From Streptomyces rishiriensis (lineage in GTDB: Bacteria > Actinomycetota > Actinomycetes > Streptomycetales > Streptomycetaceae), in assembly GCF_030815485.1 (NCBI RefSeq), contig NZ_JAUSWV010000002.1:3348001-3412000 (forward strand): 64,000 bases of DNA, given 5' to 3'. The notes under the pieces were generated by a model. It saw only the letters and a program-made list of their open reading frames with translations, searched no databases and had not been told where the DNA came from. Below, in pieces: positions 25,622 to 35,139 of the stretch (positions are counted from its first letter, which is position 1; each line of letters begins with the position of its first letter). A program made the translations under genes and the position numbers.

Positions 25622-27040
25622 TTACGAGGCCGACGCTCCCGCCGCCTTCGCGGCCTCCCGCACCGCACCCGCCACGGCGCCGGCGACCTTGTCGTTGAAG
25701 ACGCTGGGGATGATGTAGTTCGCGTTGAGCTCGTCGTCGCTCACGACGTCCGCGAGGGCCTTCGCGGCCGCGAGCATCATCTCGGTGTTGACGGTGCGGG
25801 ACTGCGCGTCCAGCAGGCCGCGGAAGACGCCCGGGAAGACCAGCACGTTGTTGATCTGGTTGGGGAAGTCGGAGCGGCCGGTGGCCACGACGGCGGCCGT
25901 CTGACGGGCGATCGCCGGGTCGACCTCGGGGTCCGGATTCGCGAGCGCGAACACGATCGCGTCGTCGGCCATGGCGGCCACGTCGTCGCCGCCGAGGACG
26001 TTCGGGGCGGAGACGCCGATGAAGACGTCCGCGCCGCGCACGGCCTCCTTCAGGGTGCCGGTGAGGCCCTCGGGGTTGGTGTTGTCGGCGATCCAGCACA
26101 GCGCCGAGTCCGGGGCCGCGTCGACCAGGTCCGCGCGGTCCGCGTGGACGACGCCGTGGATGTCGGCGACGACCGCGTTCTTCACGCCGGCCGCCAGCAG
26201 CAGCTTGAGGATGGCGGTACCGGCCGCGCCGGCGCCGGACATGACGACCCGCACGTCTCCGATGCCCTTGTTCACGACACGCAGGGCGTTCGTGAGGGAC
26301 GCGAGGACGACGATCGCGGTGCCGTGCTGGTCGTCGTGGAAGACGGGGATGTCGAGGGCCTCGCGCAGCCGGGCCTCGATCTCGAAGCAGCGGGGGGCGG
26401 AGATGTCCTCGAGGTTGATGCCCGCGAAGCCGGGGGCGATGGCCTTGACGATCTCGACGATCGCGTCGGTGTCCTGGGTGTCCAGGCACAGCGGCCAGGC
26501 GTCGATGCCGGCGAACCGCTTGAAGAGGGCCGCCTTGCCCTCCATGACCGGCAGCGCGGCCATCGGGCCGATGTTGCCGAGGCCCAGCACGGCCGAGCCG
26601 TCCGTCACGACCGCAACGGAGTTGCGCTTGATGGTGAGGCGGCGGGCGTCCTCGGGGTTCTCGGCGATCGCCATGCAGACGCGGGCCACGCCCGGCGTGT
26701 AGATCATCGAGAGGTCGTCACGGTTGCGGATGGGGTGCTTGGACGCCATCTCGATCTTGCCGCCGAGGTGCATCAGGAACGTACGGTCGGAGACCTTGCC
26801 GAGGGTGACGCCCTCGATGCCGCGCAGCTGCTCGACGATCTCGTCGGCGTGGGCGGTGGAGGTGGCGGCGATGGTGACGTCGATCCGGAGCTTCTCGTGA
26901 CCGGACGCGGTGACGTCGAGGCCGGTCACCGAGCCTCCGTGGGACTCCACGGCCGTGGTGATCTGGGAGACCGCCGTTCCGCTGGCGGGCACCTCCAGAC
27001 GGACCGTGATCGAGTAGGAGACGCTGGGCGCCGTTGCCAT
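25622..27040 (-). CDS. NAD(P)-dependent malic enzyme with N-terminal ACT domain
   Basis: A 472-residue cytoplasmic enzyme that oxidatively decarboxylates malate to pyruvate. Residues 1-85 form an ACT-like regulatory domain (SITVRLEVPASGTAVSQITTA). The malic domain follows: YTPGVA at 114-119, VTDGSAVLGLGNIGP, and the metal/substrate region LEDISAPRCFEIE ... FHDDQHGTA (234-242). The NAD-binding fold has GAGAAG at 269-274. The ACT domain suggests allosteric control by an amino acid or similar ligand. ATG 27040 has GAGGAAG a few nt upstream. Single gene flanked by terminators. Confidence 0.93.
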   Translation of the reverse strand: MATAPSVSYSITVRLEVPASGTAVSQITTAVESHGGSVTGLDVTASGHEKLRIDVTIAATSTAHADEIVEQLRGIEGVTLGKVSDRTFLMHLGGKIEMASKHPIRNRDDLSMIYTPGVARVCMAIAENPEDARRLTIKRNSVAVVTDGSAVLGLGNIGPMAALPVMEGKAALFKRFAGIDAWPLCLDTQDTDAIVEIVKAIAPGFAGINLEDISAPRCFEIEARLREALDIPVFHDDQHGTAIVVLASLTNALRVVNKGIGDVRVVMSGAGAAGTAILKLLLAAGVKNAVVADIHGVVHADRADLVDAAPDSALCWIADNTNPEGLTGTLKEAVRGADVFIGVSAPNVLGGDDVAAMADDAIVFALANPDPEVDPAIARQTAAVVATGRSDFPNQINNVLVFPGVFRGLLDAQSRTVNTEMMLAAAKALADVVSDDELNANYIIPSVFNDKVAGAVAGAVREAAKAAGASAS

Positions 27041-27379
27041 GGCCGACTTCCTCTGCACTGCTGGGTGGCGGGATTGCCGTCCGATCGTCGCACCTACCGA
27101 CGAGTACGTGAAAGCCGCCCCGGGTTGCGATCGTTTTGTTCTCAATCAAGTCGGTGCAGGCGCCGGAGAAGGCAACGAGAGAGGCCCACATCGCAGTGAT
27201 GTGGGCCTCTCTCCCGTTCATGACACCGGCCCGCCATGCTCGCCTCGCGGCAAGTGGTCGCTCGTAGCGACGAAGGTTGGGCCCGGGGGCTTGGATCGAG
27301 CCGGTGTCACGACCAGGCTAACAAACGGATGGCCGAAGACCATTCCCGTCCGGCAGGTTCACAGGAAACGATCGGCCGT
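27041..27379. other. intergenic region between helD-like and malic enzyme genes
   Basis: No gene. It contains the malic enzyme promoter region next to 27041 and the helicase-transcript terminator at 27177-27213. Local AT-rich bits (CGTTTTGTTCTCAATCAAG) may belong to the malic enzyme promoter. Confidence 0.5.
27177..27213 (-). terminator. 16-bp perfect hairpin
   Basis: GAGAGAGGCCCACATC and its exact complement around a 5-nt loop. It lies between the end of the helicase gene and the start of malic enzyme on the same strand, so it ends the helicase transcript and insulates malic enzyme. Confidence 0.8.
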
Positions 27380-29758
27380 TCAGTCCCGCAGAAGGTCCGG
27401 GACGCCGTCCGCGTCCGGTTCGTCACGGTCCCCGGAGACGACCGTGAGCTGCTGGGTGGCCCGGGTGAGGGCCACGTACAGCACGCGCAGACCGGCCGGG
27501 CTCTCGTCCGCGATCTCCGCCGGTGAGACGACGACCGTGGCGTCGTACTCCAGGCCCTTGGCCTCGAGGCTGCCGAGGGCCACCACCCGGTCGCCCAGCC
27601 CGGCGAGCCAGCGTCTCGCCTCCTCGCGGCGGTTCATGGCCACCACGACGCCGACGGTGCCGTCGACCCGCTCCAGCAGGCGCCCGGCCTCCGCGCGGAC
27701 GGTGGCGCCCAGGGTGTCGGTGACGGCCTCGAAGCGCGGCACGACGCCCGTCGACCTGACCGCCGACGGGGATTCGGCGCCGGGCATGGCCAGGGCCAGC
27801 ACCTTCGCCGCCAGCTCGGCGATCTCGGCCGGGTTGCGGTAGTTCACGGTCAGCTGGAAGCGGCGGCGCGGGCGGGTGCCCAGGGCCTCGTCGCGGGCCT
27901 CGGCGGCTTCGTCGGGGTCGGACCAGGAGGACTGGGCCGGGTCGCCGACGACCGTCCAGGTGGCGTGCCGGCCGCGGCGGCCGACCATGCGCCACTGCAT
28001 CGGCGTGAGGTCCTGTGCCTCGTCGACGATGACGTGGGCGTACTCGGTGCGCTCCTGGGCGAGCCGCTCGGCGCGCTCGCGCTGGGTCTCCTCGCGCACC
28101 GGCATCAGCTCCTCCAGACCGGTGAGCTGGTCCAGCGGGTCGTACTCGCGCCGCTTCCGCGGGCGCAGCGGGGCGCCGAGGATCGCCTGGAGCTCGTCGA
28201 GCATGGCGATGTCGTGCACCGAGCGGCCGTCCCGCCTGAGGGCGCGGGCGACCTTGCGGACCTCTCCCGGGTTGAGGACGCGCCGGGCCCAGCGGCCGAG
28301 CCGCCGTTCGTCGGCCATGGCGGCGAGGACCGCCTCCGGGGTCAGCTCGGGCCACCAGGCGTCGAGGAAGGCGATGAACGAGTCCTCGGAGGTCACGTCC
28401 TCGTCGAAGGAGGAGCGCAGCTCGGCGGCGAGTTGGGGGTCGCTGTGCCGGCCCACCGCCCCGGAGCGCTCCCACAGGGCGTCCAGGAGCAGCTTGCGGG
28501 CACGGGGGCGCAGGAGGTTCACCGGGGCGGTGCCGCTGAGGGCGCTCTGCCGGACGCGGTCCAGATCGGCGGCCTCCAGTTCCAGGCGGCGGCCGAAGGC
28601 CACGACCCGCAGCCGGGTCGGTGCCGCCCTGGGCGCGGGGGTCTCACCGGTCTCGTCGTCGGGGTCGTCGAAAGCCCGCTGCGCGGCGGCCCGGCCGCCG
28701 CTCTCCAGCGCGCCGCGCGCCGCCTTCCGGAGCACCTTCAGCATCCGGTACGACCCCTTGGCCCGGGCCACCGCCGGCGAGTCGTACAGGGTGGCCTCGG
28801 CGCCGTCGACGAGGGAGCCGATGGCGCGGATGGCGACCTGGCCCTCCTCGCCGAGCGAGGGCAGCACGCCCTCGGTGTACGCCACGAGGAGCGGCGTGGG
28901 CGAGACGATCAGGATGCCGCCCGCGTACCGGCGCCGGTCCTGGTAGAGCAGGTAGGCGGCCCGGTGCAGCGCGACGGCGGTCTTCCCGGTGCCGGGGCCG
29001 CCCTCGACGTAGGTCACGGAGGCGGCGGGGGCGCGGATGACCAGGTCCTGCTCGGCCTGGATGGAGGCGACGATGTCGCGCATGGTGTGGCTGCGGGCCT
29101 GTCCGAGGGCGGCCATGAGGGCGCCGTCGCCGATGACGGGCAGTTCGCCGCCGTCCAGCACCGCCTTCAGCTCGGGACGCATCAGGTCGTCCTCGACGCC
29201 GAGGACGCGACGCCCCTTCGAGCGGATGACCCGGCGCCGTACGACGCGCCCCGGGTCGACCGGGGTGGACCGGTAGAAGGGCGCCGCGGCCGGTGCCCGC
29301 CAGTCGATGACCAGCGGGGAGTAGTCGGAGTCGAGGACGCCGATACGGCCGATGTGGAGCGTTTCGGCGATGTCGGCGGTGTTGTCGTCGCGGACGGCCC
29401 CCTCGGCGGGCTCCACGGCGGTGTAGGCGCCGTCCGGGCCCTTCGCGCCGTCCTTGCCCGGGAGCAGGTCGATGCGCCCGAACAGGAAGTCCTCGAACTC
29501 GTTGTTGAGCCGGTTGAGGTGGACGCCCGCGCGGAACACCTGGGCGTCCCGCTCGGCGAGGGCGCCGGGCGTGCCGACCTGCCCCCGTTTGGCCGCGTCG
29601 TGCATCAGGAACTCCGCCTCGTGGATCTTCTCCTCGAGGCGCCGGTACACCCGGTCGAGGTGTTCCTGTTCGATGCCGATCTCTCGGTCCCGCACCGAAT
29701 CCGGCGCGGTGTGCCGAACCGATCCGACCGCGGTTTCCTGCTGTGCCTGAACGGCCAC
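27380..29758 (-). CDS. helD: HelD-like RNA polymerase-associated UvrD/SF1 helicase
   Basis: 792 residues. The N-terminus (about 25-95) is a charged coiled-coil (IEQEHLDRVYRRLEEKIHEAE ... LNRLNNEFEDF), as in HelD proteins that probe the RNA polymerase channels. The SF1 core has Walker A at 253-260 (GPGTGKTA), Walker B VIVDEAQDLTPMQW, NYRNPAEIAEL and the C-terminal YVALTRATQQL. HelD releases stalled or drug-bound RNA polymerase; relatives called HelR give rifamycin tolerance. I saw no rifamycin-associated element upstream, so a housekeeping recycling role is more likely. GTG start after GGGGG. Confidence 0.85.
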   Translation of the reverse strand: MAVQAQQETAVGSVRHTAPDSVRDREIGIEQEHLDRVYRRLEEKIHEAEFLMHDAAKRGQVGTPGALAERDAQVFRAGVHLNRLNNEFEDFLFGRIDLLPGKDGAKGPDGAYTAVEPAEGAVRDDNTADIAETLHIGRIGVLDSDYSPLVIDWRAPAAAPFYRSTPVDPGRVVRRRVIRSKGRRVLGVEDDLMRPELKAVLDGGELPVIGDGALMAALGQARSHTMRDIVASIQAEQDLVIRAPAASVTYVEGGPGTGKTAVALHRAAYLLYQDRRRYAGGILIVSPTPLLVAYTEGVLPSLGEEGQVAIRAIGSLVDGAEATLYDSPAVARAKGSYRMLKVLRKAARGALESGGRAAAQRAFDDPDDETGETPAPRAAPTRLRVVAFGRRLELEAADLDRVRQSALSGTAPVNLLRPRARKLLLDALWERSGAVGRHSDPQLAAELRSSFDEDVTSEDSFIAFLDAWWPELTPEAVLAAMADERRLGRWARRVLNPGEVRKVARALRRDGRSVHDIAMLDELQAILGAPLRPRKRREYDPLDQLTGLEELMPVREETQRERAERLAQERTEYAHVIVDEAQDLTPMQWRMVGRRGRHATWTVVGDPAQSSWSDPDEAAEARDEALGTRPRRRFQLTVNYRNPAEIAELAAKVLALAMPGAESPSAVRSTGVVPRFEAVTDTLGATVRAEAGRLLERVDGTVGVVVAMNRREEARRWLAGLGDRVVALGSLEAKGLEYDATVVVSPAEIADESPAGLRVLYVALTRATQQLTVVSGDRDEPDADGVPDLLRD

Positions 29759-29822
29759 CGGGCCCCCTTCTGACGTGCTGGGCAGCCGTCAACCGTACGC
29801 GAAGGGGACCCCGTGTAGGAAG

Positions 29823-30656
29823 TTACGCGTCGATCTGGACGAGCTTCTTGCCGTCGAAGGTCATGACCTCGAAGTGGTCGATCTCGTTGGTCTTGAAGGC
29901 GGCGCCGCCCACGACGTAGAGCGGGTTCTTGGCCTGCTCGGTCTTCGCGTTCGCGATGCCGTAGCCCCATTCCGGGACCGACCAGGAGGAGACCGTCTCA
30001 CGCTCGCCGTTCTTGCCGACGGCGATGAGCGAGCACTTCTCCGGGCCCGTGACGTTCTTCAGCTCGACGCCGACCTCCGTGCCCCACCCCTTCTCGCCCA
30101 TGGCGACGGTGGCGGAGACCTTGGTGGCGGAGTCGGTGGCGGAGACCCGGTCGGTGAGCGTGGCGAAGGTGTCCTTGGCGGCGTTGGCCGACTTGGTGGA
30201 ACTCGCCTCCGTGCCCTTGGTCCCGCTGTCGCCGCCGGTCGCCGCCAGCACGGTGAGCGGGCCGCCGATGATCAGCGCGGCCGCGGCCGCCACCAGGAAG
30301 AACGAGCGGCGGCGCTTGACCGCGCGGCGCTCGGACACCTCGTCGACCAGCCGTTCCGCGAGCCGCGGGCTGGGGCGGGCGGACAGGGACTCGCCGATCG
30401 CGGGCGTGCCGGTGCCCGGCAGGTCCGCGAGAGCGGCCAGCATGGGTTCCATGCCGGCGAGCTCGTCGAGCTGCTGGGCGCACCACTCGCAGCCGGCGAG
30501 ATGCATCTCGAAAGCGGTTGCTTCGGCGTCGTCGAGAATCCCGAGGGCGTAGGCGCCGACGGTCTCGTGTTCGCTCGGGCTCTGAGATCCCGTAGATCCC
30601 TGCATGGGTCCAGACATACCCGAACCACCTGCTCCGAATCCCCCGTAAACGCTCAT
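29823..30656 (-). CDS. rsuA: anti-sigma factor with ZAS zinc-binding domain (RsuA-like)
   Basis: A 277-residue single-pass membrane protein. The cytoplasmic N-terminus has the zinc anti-sigma motif H52-x3-C56-x2-C59 (HLAGCEWC). The only transmembrane helix is about residues 119-139, and the rest is an extracytoplasmic sensor domain. The ATG overlaps the sigma gene stop as TGATG, so the pair is co-translated. It should sequester the upstream ECF sigma factor until an envelope signal releases it. Identification as RsuA rests on position next to HelD and malic enzyme, as in S. coelicolor from memory. Confidence 0.85.
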   Translation of the reverse strand: MSVYGGFGAGGSGMSGPMQGSTGSQSPSEHETVGAYALGILDDAEATAFEMHLAGCEWCAQQLDELAGMEPMLAALADLPGTGTPAIGESLSARPSPRLAERLVDEVSERRAVKRRRSFFLVAAAAALIIGGPLTVLAATGGDSGTKGTEASSTKSANAAKDTFATLTDRVSATDSATKVSATVAMGEKGWGTEVGVELKNVTGPEKCSLIAVGKNGERETVSSWSVPEWGYGIANAKTEQAKNPLYVVGGAAFKTNEIDHFEVMTFDGKKLVQIDA

Positions 30657-31213
30657 CACGCCGTCACCCCCCGCTCCTCCAGAGCCAGCTTCATCGACCG
30701 CAGGGCATAGAAGACCCGTGAGCGCACGGTGCCGCTGGGTATCCCCAGCGTCTCGGCCGCCTCGTTGACGGTACGCCCCTTGAAGTACGTCTCGACGAGC
30801 ACCTCCCGGTGGGCCGGGGTCAGGTCGTCGAGCGCGTCGGACAGCGTCATCAGCCACAGCGCCTTGTCGATCTCGTCCTCCGCAGGAATGACCTCCAGCG
30901 GCGACGGGTCGACCTCCTGCGGCCGGGCCTGCCGGCTGCGGTGGCCGTCGATGACGATGCGGCGTGCGACCGTCACCAGCCAGGGGCGTACAGATCCGGT
31001 CGCACGATTGAGCTGACCGGCGTTCTTCCAGGCACGGATGAGCGTCTCCTGCACGACGTCCTCGGCGCGCTGCCGGTCTCCGGCAACCAGGCGCAGGACA
31101 TACGCAAGCAGGGGTCCGGCATGCTCCCGATACAGAGCACGCATCAGCTCCTCGTCAGGTTCCGAGGGCTGGGACATGCGATGTCGGGCCCTCGATCCAC
31201 GTTCATTGGCCAC
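30656..31213 (-). CDS. sigU: ECF RNA polymerase sigma factor (SigU-like)
   Basis: A 185-residue ECF sigma. Region 2 covers about residues 25-90 (ALYREHAGPLLAYVLRLV ... EDVVQETLIRAWKN, VRPWLVTVARRIVIDGHR). Region 4 covers about 125-180 (LTPAHREVLVETYFKGRTVNEAAETLGIPSGTVRSRV). I chose GTG 31213 because AAGGA lies 7 nt upstream; ATG 31177 (MSQPSEPDEE) is the alternative, with a poor ribosome site. It is coupled to its anti-sigma. Likely role: an extracytoplasmic stress or development regulon. Confidence 0.88.
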   Translation of the reverse strand: MANERGSRARHRMSQPSEPDEELMRALYREHAGPLLAYVLRLVAGDRQRAEDVVQETLIRAWKNAGQLNRATGSVRPWLVTVARRIVIDGHRSRQARPQEVDPSPLEVIPAEDEIDKALWLMTLSDALDDLTPAHREVLVETYFKGRTVNEAAETLGIPSGTVRSRVFYALRSMKLALEERGVTA

Positions 31214-31512
31214 GGCCGCATCCTTGCGCACGCCCACCTCCGGTGTCCGGGGGATCCCCCAGTCGGTCGCTCGACGACGGGTACGCAAGCGGGGTGTTGA
31301 GCGTTCAAACCGGGGAGACACTTTTCTTCGTGGTGTCATGACGAGCGGGGACATGGCGGCACATTCCCACCGCTTTTTCTTTACGTTTTCGCCACATCGA
31401 CAAGATCACGCCGTGTGCCCGGCGCGCGGCCCGGGTAAACGGCGTGTAATCGAAATCACTTCGACAGCCGGTCGGCGACGCCTCTACGAAAGCCGCATAC
31501 CAGGCAGGGCAG

Positions 31513-32088
31513 TTACGGCTGCGAAGCGAGCGCCGCCCGCCGACGGTGCCGCGCCACCCGCTCCCGGTTCCCGCAGACCTCACTGGAACACCAGCGACGC
31601 CGACGCCCCCGGGACATGTCGACATACACGATCGGGCAGTTGTCCCCCGCGCACTGCCGCAGTCCCGCCCGGGCGACGGGATCGGTGAGCAGTTCCACCG
31701 CGTCCCGGGCCACCGCGGCCAGCAGCGCGGCACACGTCGGCGGGCCGGCCAACTCACGGACCAGCCGGCCGTCTTCGCCGCGTACGGCACGCGGGGCGGG
31801 GGGCTCGGCCCGGGCGGCGTCGTTGACGCGGGCCAGGGCGAGGTCGTACGAGCCGGTTTCGGCGCGGCCGAGCCATCCGTGCACCAACCGGCCCGTGTTC
31901 CGTCGCAGTTCACGGAAGGCGGGCGGCCAGGAGGCGTCGGCGTGGACGAGCGCGGTGTCCGGCGGGACGAGTCCGCAGCCGCGGATCCACGCGGTCAACG
32001 GCGTGACGGCGTCGAGCCGTTCGACCGGGTGCGCGGTGGCGAGCAGGTCGAGACAGATCCGCCCGGCGTCGAAACGGAGCTCGTCCAT
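31513..32088 (-). CDS. CGNR zinc-finger regulator (ABATE + CGNR domains)
   Basis: A 191-residue protein. The N-terminal ABATE-like region begins FDAGRICLDLLATA. The C-terminal CGNR zinc finger reads LRQCAGDNCPIVYVDMSRGRR, then RWCSSEVCGNRERVARHRRR, giving a four-Cys site and the eponymous CGNR. Members are presumed DNA-binding regulators. ATG start at 32088. No operon partner; the neighbours are the sigma factor and the nnaR-like gene. The regulon is unknown. Confidence 0.88.
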   Translation of the reverse strand: MDELRFDAGRICLDLLATAHPVERLDAVTPLTAWIRGCGLVPPDTALVHADASWPPAFRELRRNTGRLVHGWLGRAETGSYDLALARVNDAARAEPPAPRAVRGEDGRLVRELAGPPTCAALLAAVARDAVELLTDPVARAGLRQCAGDNCPIVYVDMSRGRRRRWCSSEVCGNRERVARHRRRAALASQP

Positions 32089-32288
32089 GCGCGTGTCACC
32101 GCCTGCCGCGAGGCACTGCTCGGGGGAACCGTCCCTTCACAGTGACAGCGCGGGATGCCAATAACCAGCCCGCCGGGCTCCCCTCCGGGGGAGATTGCGG
32201 ACGAGGCCGTTCAGGCCGAGGCGGGGATCCGGGGGCGGCGGCCCCCGGGACGGGACGCACAGGGGGCGGCAGCCCCCGGGCGCCTCCC

Positions 32289-33464
32289 CTACTCGTCGGC
32301 GTACTTCGCGTCCGCGGCCGGGTCCAGGGCCAGCCGGTATCCCCGTTTCACCACCGTCTGGATCAGCTTCGGCGCCCCGAGGGCCGTCCGCAGCCGGGCC
32401 ATCGCCGTCTCGACGGCATGCTCGTCCCGCCCGGCGCCGGGCAGCGCCCTCAGCAGATCGGAGCGGGGCACGACCCACCCCGGCCGCCGGGACAGCGCCC
32501 GCAGCAACGACATCCCCGCCGGCGGCACCGGCTTCAACGACCCGTCCACCAGCACCGCGTGACCCCGGATCTCCACCCGGTGCCCGGCGATCGGCAGCGC
32601 CCGGGACCGCGACGGCAGCTCCTGGCACAGCAACTGCACGAGCGGCCCGAGCCGGAACCGCTCCGGCTGGACGGTGTCCACCCCGTGCGCCTGGAGCGGC
32701 AGCGCGGTGACCGGCCCGACGCAGGCGGGCAGCACATCGTGGGCGAGGGCGGCGAGCAGCTCGGGCAGCAGCCCGCGTTCCTCCGCCCGCGACAACAGGG
32801 ACGCGGCGGCGGGGGCACTGGTGAAGGTGATCGCGTCCAGGCCGCGGGAGACGGCGGCGTCGAGGAGCCGGTCCAGCGGCGAGATGTCCTCCGGCGGCAT
32901 CCACCGGTAGACGGGCACCCCCACCACCTCCGCGCCCGCGACCCGCAGCGACTCCACGAACCCGGGCAGCGGCTCACCGTGCAGCTGGACGGCGACCCGG
33001 CGCCCGTCGACGCCCTCCTCGAGCAGCCGGTCGAGCACCTCGGCCATGGACTCACTGGACGGCGACCAGTCCTCCGTCAGACCGGCGGCCCGCACCGCGC
33101 CCTTGACCTTGGGGCCGCGGGCCAGCAGCTCGACGCCGCCGAGCCGGTCGAGCAGCTGCTCGCCGAGCCCCCAGCCGTCGGCGGCCTCGATCCAGCCCCG
33201 GAAGCCGATGGCCGTGGTGGCGACCACGACGTCCGGCACCTGGTCGATCAGGTCCTTCGTGGCGGCGAGCAGCTCACCGTCGTCGGCGAGCGGCACGATC
33301 CGCAGGGCGGGCGCGTGCAGCACCGCCGCCCCCCGCCGCTGGAGCAGCGCGCTGAGCTCCTCGGCCCGGCGCGCGGCCGTCACGCCCACGGTGAAGCCCG
33401 CGAGGGGCCCGTGTTCGACGGCGCCCCGAGGGCCGGCGTCGAGTCGCTGCTGTTCCTCGTACAT
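32289..33464 (-). CDS. nnaR: HemD-like transcriptional regulator of nitrate assimilation (NnaR type)
   Basis: 391 residues. Residues about 20-265 are a uroporphyrinogen-III synthase (HemD) fold (PLAGFTVGVTAARRAEEL, VVVATTAIGFRGW, TFTSAPAAASLL, CVGPVTALPLQAHGV). Residues about 290-380 are an OmpR-type winged helix (LSRRPGWVVPRSDLLRALPG ... VETAMARLRTALG ... VKRGYRLAL). This fusion matches NnaR, which acts with GlnR at nitrate and nitrite genes in S. coelicolor. The narK gene lies just upstream in the same orientation, supporting the call. Start ATG 33464, ribosome site weak. Confidence 0.85.
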   Translation of the reverse strand: MYEEQQRLDAGPRGAVEHGPLAGFTVGVTAARRAEELSALLQRRGAAVLHAPALRIVPLADDGELLAATKDLIDQVPDVVVATTAIGFRGWIEAADGWGLGEQLLDRLGGVELLARGPKVKGAVRAAGLTEDWSPSSESMAEVLDRLLEEGVDGRRVAVQLHGEPLPGFVESLRVAGAEVVGVPVYRWMPPEDISPLDRLLDAAVSRGLDAITFTSAPAAASLLSRAEERGLLPELLAALAHDVLPACVGPVTALPLQAHGVDTVQPERFRLGPLVQLLCQELPSRSRALPIAGHRVEIRGHAVLVDGSLKPVPPAGMSLLRALSRRPGWVVPRSDLLRALPGAGRDEHAVETAMARLRTALGAPKLIQTVVKRGYRLALDPAADAKYADE

Positions 33465-33563
33465 AACTCTCGTCCCGCTCGAGTCCCGTGTGCACCTACA
33501 TGCCGACGAGCCTGTCAACGGTGCGTGACAGGCTCGGTTCGGCCACGTGTCGCCGGTGTTACG

Positions 33564-34958
33564 TCACACCTCGGCGTAGCTGAGCTGCTGCTTCGCCTCG
33601 GAGGCGGTGCTTCCTGCCGTGATCCTGCCGGACGGCCGGCGAAGGTATACGGCCCAGGTGACCCCGAAGCAGGCCGCGTAGAAGGCGAGGAAGGCGACGA
33701 AGGCGCCGGTCCCCGAACCGTAGGACAGGAAGGACTGCCGGAAGGCCAGGTTGATCCCGACCCCGCCGAGCGCGCCGACCGCGCCGATCAGTCCCATGGA
33801 CGCGCCGGACAGACGCCGACCGTAGGCGGCCGCCTCCTCGCCCTCCAGCCCCTTGGCCACGGCCTTCGCCTGGAAGATGCCGGGGATCATCTTGTACGTC
33901 GAGCCGTTGCCGAGACCGCTGAGGACGAACAGCACCACGAAGACGGAGACGAAGAGCGGCAACGACTTCTGCATGCTGGCGAAGACCAGGACGGCGGTGG
34001 CGGCGGCCATGCCGACGTAGTTGTACAGGGTGATGCGGGCGCCGCCGTAGCGGTCGGCGAGCCAGCCGCCGACGGGACGGATGAGGGAGCCGAGCAGCGG
34101 GCCGATGAAGGTGAGGTAGGCCGCCTGGAGGGGCGTCCGGCCGAACTGGTTCGTCAGGACCTGCCCGAAGGCGAAGCTGTAGCCGATGAACGACCCGAAG
34201 GTGCCGACGTAGAGGAAGGACATGATCCAGGTGTGCGCGTCCTTCGCCGAGTCGATCGCGGCGCCCGTGTCGTTCTTCACGGAGGCCAGGTTGTCCATGT
34301 ACAGCGAGGCGAGTGTCGCGGCGACGACGATCAGCGGGATGTAGATCCCCAGCAGCACGCGCGGCCCGCCGCTGGCGCCGATGACGGCGAGGGCGATCAG
34401 CTGGATGACCGGCACGCCGATGTTTCCGCCGCCCGCGTTGAGTCCGAGCGCCCACCCCTTCCTACGGAGCGGGAAGAAGGCGTTGATGTTGGTCATCGAG
34501 GACGCGAAGTTGCCGCCCCCGATGCCCGCGAGCAGGCCTACCAGCAGGAACGTGTTGAAGGAGGTCCCCGGCTCCATCACCGTGAACGCGGCGATCGTGG
34601 GGATCAGCAGCAGTCCGGCCGAGATGATCGTCCAGTTCCGGCCGCCGAAGACCGCGACAGCGAAGGTGTAGGGCACCCGTACGACCGCCCCGACCAGCGT
34701 CACCATCGAGGTCAGCAGGAACTTGTCGGCAGGGGTGAGGCCGTACTCCGGGCCCATGAAGAGCACGAGCACGGACCACATCGTCCAGATCGAGAACCCG
34801 ATGTGCTCGGAGAGGACGGAGAAGAGGAGGTTGCGGCGGGCGATCTTCTCGCCCTTCTCGTTCCAGAAGGCCTCGTTCTCCGGGTCCCACTCCTCGATCC
34901 AGTGGCTCCCCCTCTTCGTGGGGGGCGGGGATGCGGGGGCTGTACTCGGGGCTGTCAT
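33564..34958 (-). CDS. narK: nitrate/nitrite MFS transporter NarK
   Basis: 464 residues with about 12 helices. It has the two nitrate signature regions: LVGLLAGIGGGNFASSMTNINAFFP and, in the second half, VLSGLGNGSTYKMIPGIF (Gly-rich 'nitrate signature' helices TM5 and TM11). The charged N-terminus (HWIEEWDPENEAFWNEKGEKIARRN) is typical of actinobacterial NarK. It moves nitrate in or nitrite out across the cytoplasmic membrane. The ATG has GGAGG 5 nt upstream. A GlnR-like box is about 100 bp upstream, and the NnaR gene follows it on the same strand. Confidence 0.93.
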   Translation of the reverse strand: MTAPSTAPASPPPTKRGSHWIEEWDPENEAFWNEKGEKIARRNLLFSVLSEHIGFSIWTMWSVLVLFMGPEYGLTPADKFLLTSMVTLVGAVVRVPYTFAVAVFGGRNWTIISAGLLLIPTIAAFTVMEPGTSFNTFLLVGLLAGIGGGNFASSMTNINAFFPLRRKGWALGLNAGGGNIGVPVIQLIALAVIGASGGPRVLLGIYIPLIVVAATLASLYMDNLASVKNDTGAAIDSAKDAHTWIMSFLYVGTFGSFIGYSFAFGQVLTNQFGRTPLQAAYLTFIGPLLGSLIRPVGGWLADRYGGARITLYNYVGMAAATAVLVFASMQKSLPLFVSVFVVLFVLSGLGNGSTYKMIPGIFQAKAVAKGLEGEEAAAYGRRLSGASMGLIGAVGALGGVGINLAFRQSFLSYGSGTGAFVAFLAFYAACFGVTWAVYLRRPSGRITAGSTASEAKQQLSYAEV

Positions 34959-35055
34959 GACGCCTCCACGGTGCTCCGGGCTGGGGTGGTTCGCGGGGAT
35001 GAGCGGTGATGAGTCCCGAAGGTAGGGAGGGCGCGTTTCCACGCTGTGGCTGTGG

Positions 35056-35082
35056 GTGACCGGAAAGGAACGTTGCTCTCAC
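35056..35082 (-). promoter_or_regulatory. GlnR-like box upstream of narK
   Basis: On the + strand: GTGAC-n6-GGAAC-n6-CTCAC, fitting three consecutive half-sites of the GlnR pattern gTnAC-n6-GaAAC, centred about 110 bp from the narK start. GlnR activates nitrogen-scavenging genes. Confidence 0.45.
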
Positions 35083-35139
35083 CTTGCGCGCAGGCCCGGT
35101 GAGAGGTTTTACGGAGCGCTCGGCGCGAGGGGCGCCCCA

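Noticed and set aside
29759..29822. rifamycin-associated element upstream of the HelD-like gene
   Set aside because: No matching GC-rich inverted repeat near the start; a dedicated rifamycin-resistance role is not supported.
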